DNA of 7,961 nucleotides from Deltaproteobacteria bacterium (GTDB taxonomy: Bacteria > Desulfobacterota > DSM-4660 > Desulfatiglandales > HGW-15): assembly GCA_024641835.1 (NCBI GenBank), contig JAHECH010000172.1, positions 1 to 7,961 on the forward strand. Direction: 5' to 3'. Positions 5,703 to 7,961 of this stretch are shown here, in pieces. Numbering within the stretch: position 1 is the stretch's first letter; every line of letters begins with the position of its first letter. Position numbers and translations under genes: made by a program. The notes beneath the pieces were generated by a model that did not search any database, was not told the origin of the DNA, and was given only the letters and a program-made list of their open reading frames with translations.

Positions 5703-6935
5703 TTACCTTCTCCTTCTGAAGACCGCATAAATTATCAGGCCAAGGCCAGTGGCGGCCACCCCGCCCAGCGCGTAGAGAACATTTTTGGAAGGGCCGGCAG
5801 GTACGCACCTGCCATTCACGCACTGATATCCCGAAGGGCACGGGTGAGTCAAGTCGCACTCCGCAGGAGGCGGTGTGGTAACCGATACGCCTACATCCTT
5901 GGAAAATATGCCGCTGTAGGCCTTTCCCACCGTGCCGACATAGAACGTGATATTGGTAACCTCGTCCTGGGTCGGTGTGTACTGCAAGAAATAGGCTATG
6001 TTGTGCGTCCCCAGGTCTGCGCGAATGGTGGAGCGGGCCCCGATAGGCTGCGAAGTCCATATCGGGATCTGCTTACCCTTCACGATATAATACAGATAGA
6101 TGTTACCGGGCCCGCCCGTGTTTTGGATGTCGATAATCGGGGTAAAAGTCTCGGCAACCAGAACATTTAATGGGAAATAGCAATCCGACGCGAACTGGGC
6201 ATGCACCGGCCCTTCGTTGGCCTGGATTACCATCTGTGCAGAGGATGAGCCTGACTGATTGCTGACCGTGAGCTTTACCGTATACGTACCTGGGGTAGTA
6301 TAGTCGTGGTAGGGATTCTGGTCGCTGCTTTTCGCCCCGTCCCCGAAATCCCAGGCCCACGATGTGATAGGATAGTCAGCCAGGTATGTCGAGAGATCGG
6401 TGAACTTGACTGTAAACGGCACAGTACCGCTACGCACCGATGCGGAGAACTGAGCCACGGGGATGCCTGACACGTACTGCACCTGCTGGCTGATAGAAGC
6501 CTGCTTATAGACGAAATCCTCATATTGTTCGCTGGTGACAGGCAAACAGCTCGTATACTGAGTCCTGTTATATATGGCGACAGCGATCACTTTTATGGTG
6601 ATGGCATATTGGCCTGGAGTTAGGTTAGGCATATTGAGTTGTGTGGTGAACTGACCTGACCTTTGATATACCGCGCCTATGTCAGAAGCGAAGATTGTCT
6701 TAAAGCCGCATATGGCGAAGCCCCAGTTTCTCTGCCATCGCCAGAGGTTCTTATACACTACTCCGCAGGCGTTCTTCTGCCAATCCGGGAAATTCCAGCT
6801 CACAGTCAAAGAAATATTAGGCAGAGGAAGTTCTACGATGACTCTGGTCGGGCTCTGGGCTGACAGGCTCACAGCGACATTAACGCCGCCGTCCTCGGCA
6901 ATTGCTCCTCCATAGTCATTCGCGCATGGATCCAC
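5703..6935 (-). CDS. PKD-domain surface protein with C-terminal membrane anchor
   Basis: 410 aa, start GTG at 6935-6933 with GAGGGG six bases upstream; the frame closes just above, so no longer start exists. Residues 1-155 are beta-rich with many aromatics and two cysteine clusters (C57, C76, C130). Residues about 159-238 are a clear PKD domain: PVAQFSAS, VPFTVKFTDLST, SWAWDFGDG (193-200) and the TPGTYTVKLTVSN ending. About 245-352 form another beta domain. Residues 360-377 are a four-Cys knot (C360, C366, C372, C377; PCPSGYQCVNGRC). A membrane helix at 385-405 is followed by RRRR. PKD domains are Ig-like folds common in surface and adhesion proteins. There is no N-terminal signal peptide, so it may insert as a tail-anchored or virion-membrane protein. 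Likely a host-binding or spike protein (inference). Confidence 0.88.
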   Translation of the reverse strand: MDPCANDYGGAIAEDGGVNVAVSLSAQSPTRVIVELPLPNISLTVSWNFPDWQKNACGVVYKNLWRWQRNWGFAICGFKTIFASDIGAVYQRSGQFTTQLNMPNLTPGQYAITIKVIAVAIYNRTQYTSCLPVTSEQYEDFVYKQASISQQVQYVSGIPVAQFSASVRSGTVPFTVKFTDLSTYLADYPITSWAWDFGDGAKSSDQNPYHDYTTPGTYTVKLTVSNQSGSSSAQMVIQANEGPVHAQFASDCYFPLNVLVAETFTPIIDIQNTGGPGNIYLYYIVKGKQIPIWTSQPIGARSTIRADLGTHNIAYFLQYTPTQDEVTNITFYVGTVGKAYSGIFSKDVGVSVTTPPPAECDLTHPCPSGYQCVNGRCVPAGPSKNVLYALGGVAATGLGLIIYAVFRRRR

Positions 6936-6963
6936 TGTCTGCCCCTCGCTTAATTTTCATGCA

Positions 6964-7042
6964 GGGTGCGCCGCCTAGCCAGGGAGATGGTAACCTAGTC
7001 GCTGCGGGAAGGAGGTGAGCCTAAGCGCAGCGGAGCGCACCC
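6964..7042 (-). promoter_or_regulatory. Nested inverted repeats in the leader of the PKD operon
   Basis: GGGTGCGC (6964-6971) is perfectly complementary to GCGCACCC (7035-7042). Inside it CGCTGCG (7000-7006) pairs perfectly with CGCAGCG (7026-7032), and a short CTAG/CTAG pair may close the left half, giving a possible three-way junction. It lies between the predicted minus promoter and the GTG of the 410-aa gene. It may be a structured leader or protein-binding sites; no known riboswitch is recognised. Confidence 0.45.
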
Positions 7043-7054
7043 CACTACTTTATC

Positions 7055-7082
7055 TTGCCAACCGACACTTTCATGCTAATAT
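7055..7082 (+). promoter_or_regulatory. Extended -10 promoter for the 122-aa/caspase-like operon
   Basis: TTGCCA (7055-7060), 16 bases, TAATAT (7077-7082) preceded by TGC, which gives an extended -10 (TGnTAATAT). Predicted start is near 7089, about 27 bases before the ATG at 7116. Confidence 0.6.
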
Positions 7083-7100
7083 GGATTATCGGGATGTCAA
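7073..7100 (-). promoter_or_regulatory. Predicted sigma70-type promoter for the PKD operon
   Basis: On the minus strand TTGACA (7100-7095), a 16-base spacer and TAGCAT (7078-7073). The -10 box overlaps the -10 box of the plus-strand promoter, so the two directions should be mutually exclusive. The leader would be about 130 bases and include the inverted repeats at 6964-7042. Confidence 0.45.
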
Positions 7101-7115
7101 GAAAGGAGGTCTCCG

Positions 7116-7484
7116 ATGTCGCTACAGAACGTGCAAAATTGGTACAGCGGCTTACCCGCCGTCGAAAAAAATCAAGCTCTTATTGTTCTCGGCCAAATGG
7201 CCTACACCCCAAACCAGGTGCTCGACGAGGTGAGCAGGGGGACTCCTGTCGGCGCCCAGCTCCAGGCCCTCATTGAGCAGCGGCAGTTTACCCAGGTGAT
7301 GGACAAGTATGGCCTGGCCGTCATCCGCCTCCAGCAAAAGCTTAGCCAGGCAACCGCCAACATCATAATCAGTGATAAGAGTTACTCTCCACAGCAGCTT
7401 CTTCAGGAGGTTAATAACGGTACTCCGCTGGGGCGGAAGTTAATCGAAGCCGAGATAACACATGTAGGAGAGGTTCTATCTTGA
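7116..7484 (+). CDS. Small helical protein with an internal duplicated motif
   Basis: 122 aa, family not recognised. The ATG at 7116 follows AAGGAGGT at optimal spacing. The protein is soluble and mostly helical, without signal peptide or membrane segment. A motif occurs twice, 60 residues apart: YTPNQVLDEVSRGTPVGAQL (30-49) and YSPQQLLQEVNNGTPLGRKL (90-109), consensus Y-[ST]-P-x-Q-[VL]-L-x-E-V-x-x-G-T-P-[VL]-G-x-x-L. A charged helix (about 54-80) joins the two, so the protein is likely an internal duplication of a helix-turn-helix-like unit. Its stop overlaps the start of the next gene (TTGA), so the two are translationally coupled and probably act together. A scaffold, adaptor or minor structural role is possible; nothing in the sequence decides. 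Confidence 0.85.
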   Translation: MSLQNVQNWYSGLPAVEKNQALIVLGQMAYTPNQVLDEVSRGTPVGAQLQALIEQRQFTQVMDKYGLAVIRLQQKLSQATANIIISDKSYSPQQLLQEVNNGTPLGRKLIEAEITHVGEVLS

Positions 7485-7961
7485 AGACCGAGGAGAAGAT
7501 AGCTCTGGCCTCATTACTTGGCCTGGCAGTTTTGGCAGTGCCGGTACTTGCCTCAGCTCGCTCCATCCCTGCCTCTGAGATAGGCAGCCTCGGTGATCAA
7601 CTGGTTATGGCAATACCTGAAGACGATACCCCGTGTACCAGCACCCCTCTCCTGATCTGGGGAGCGGCGCCCTTGAAGGAGTTTGCTTCCCAGATAGGGA
7701 TCAATGTCCTGTCCCTTCAGGCACTGCCGGCTGACTTGCGGTCGATCATCCTGCAGCAAAACCCTAAGCGGCTTTATTTATTCGGCCATGGGCTTGAGAC
7801 CGTTTATAGCTGTGACAAATGTCAGTACTTCTTCACCAGCGATGGCCTCAACCTCGATCTGGTGGCCAAGCGCTACATCCACTTGTGTTCCTGCCTTACC
7901 GCGCAGGATCTGGGACATAAGATCGTCGCCGCCGGCGCCACAGCGTTCTTTGGCTATTATC
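7481..7961 (+). CDS. Secreted caspase-fold (clan CD, C25/CHAT-like) protein, 3' truncated
   Basis: Starts at TTG 7481 with AGGAGAGG (7466-7473) seven bases upstream and overlaps the previous stop; 160 codons lie in the window and the gene runs off the end. Residues 1-26 form a signal peptide (basic start, hydrophobic core LLGLAVLAVPVL, ASA cleavage site). The mature part shows the caspase/gingipain/CHAT pattern: a hydrophobic strand ending in His-Gly (RLYLFGHG, His103), then a second strand ending in Cys (YIHLCSC, Cys138) followed by LTA--LG--IVAAGATAFFGYY, typical of the helix after the nucleophile and the next strand. His103 and Cys138 are the predicted catalytic pair. A CxxC knuckle (C111, C114) directly follows the HG loop. 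Role: possibly an exported cysteine peptidase. The family call is by motif only, and the C-terminal part is unseen. Confidence 0.72.
   Translation, partial: MKTEEKIALASLLGLAVLAVPVLASARSIPASEIGSLGDQLVMAIPEDDTPCTSTPLLIWGAAPLKEFASQIGINVLSLQALPADLRSIILQQNPKRLYLFGHGLETVYSCDKCQYFFTSDGLNLDLVAKRYIHLCSCLTAQDLGHKIVAAGATAFFGYY

Noticed and set aside
7015..7233. Plus-strand GTG frame with GGAGG next to it
   Set aside because: The GTG overlaps the GGAGGTG itself, so the spacing is not usable, and the frame runs into the well-supported 122-aa gene in another frame.

Overview
This window looks like part of a bacterial virus or provirus, or a related virion-like element, and not ordinary chromosomal housekeeping sequence. 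The host is probably a bacterium. Almost every gene has a strong Shine-Dalgarno sequence, starts include GTG and TTG, and both divergent gaps hold sigma70-type -35/-10 pairs. One gene encodes a probable lipoprotein with a bacterial-style signal peptide. Nothing in the window fixes the phylum. None of the proteins is an obvious known tailed-phage part (portal, large terminase, tape measure) and no integrase, replicase or packaging ATPase is visible.

Layout, left to right. (1) 1-4136 is a tightly packed minus-strand operon, read right to left: a small membrane protein (153 aa), a candidate major virion protein (253 aa), two tandem paralogous beta-rich proteins (98 and 96 aa), a 208-aa unknown, two small beta-rich proteins (114 and 129 aa), a 234-aa protein with an N-terminal membrane helix and a beta-rich C-terminal domain, and the first 18 codons of a CxxC protein cut by the window edge. 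(2) 4137-4362 is a divergent control region. It has promoters in both directions and an unusual set of overlapping inverted repeats in the leader of the minus operon. (3) 4363-4926 is a lone plus-strand gene for a helical probable lipoprotein with its own strong promoter, a 'moron'-like insertion. (4) 4967-6935 is a second minus-strand operon: a 410-aa PKD-domain protein with a C-terminal membrane anchor, then a 244-aa two-helix membrane protein carrying a degenerate C2H2 zinc-finger motif. (5) 6936-7115 is a second divergent control region. (6) 7116-7961 is a plus-strand operon: a small helical protein built on an internal repeat, translationally coupled to a secreted protein with caspase/CHAT/gingipain-like (clan CD) motifs that runs off the window.

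Working model (inference): the minus genes encode a virion or surface particle with several membrane-embedded components and one adhesin-like PKD protein, as would suit a tailless, membrane-containing virus. The lipoprotein may serve host-side functions such as superinfection exclusion. The secreted caspase-fold protein may act in processing or at the envelope. The protein families were judged from sequence features alone, so most products are reported as unknown with what can be seen in them.
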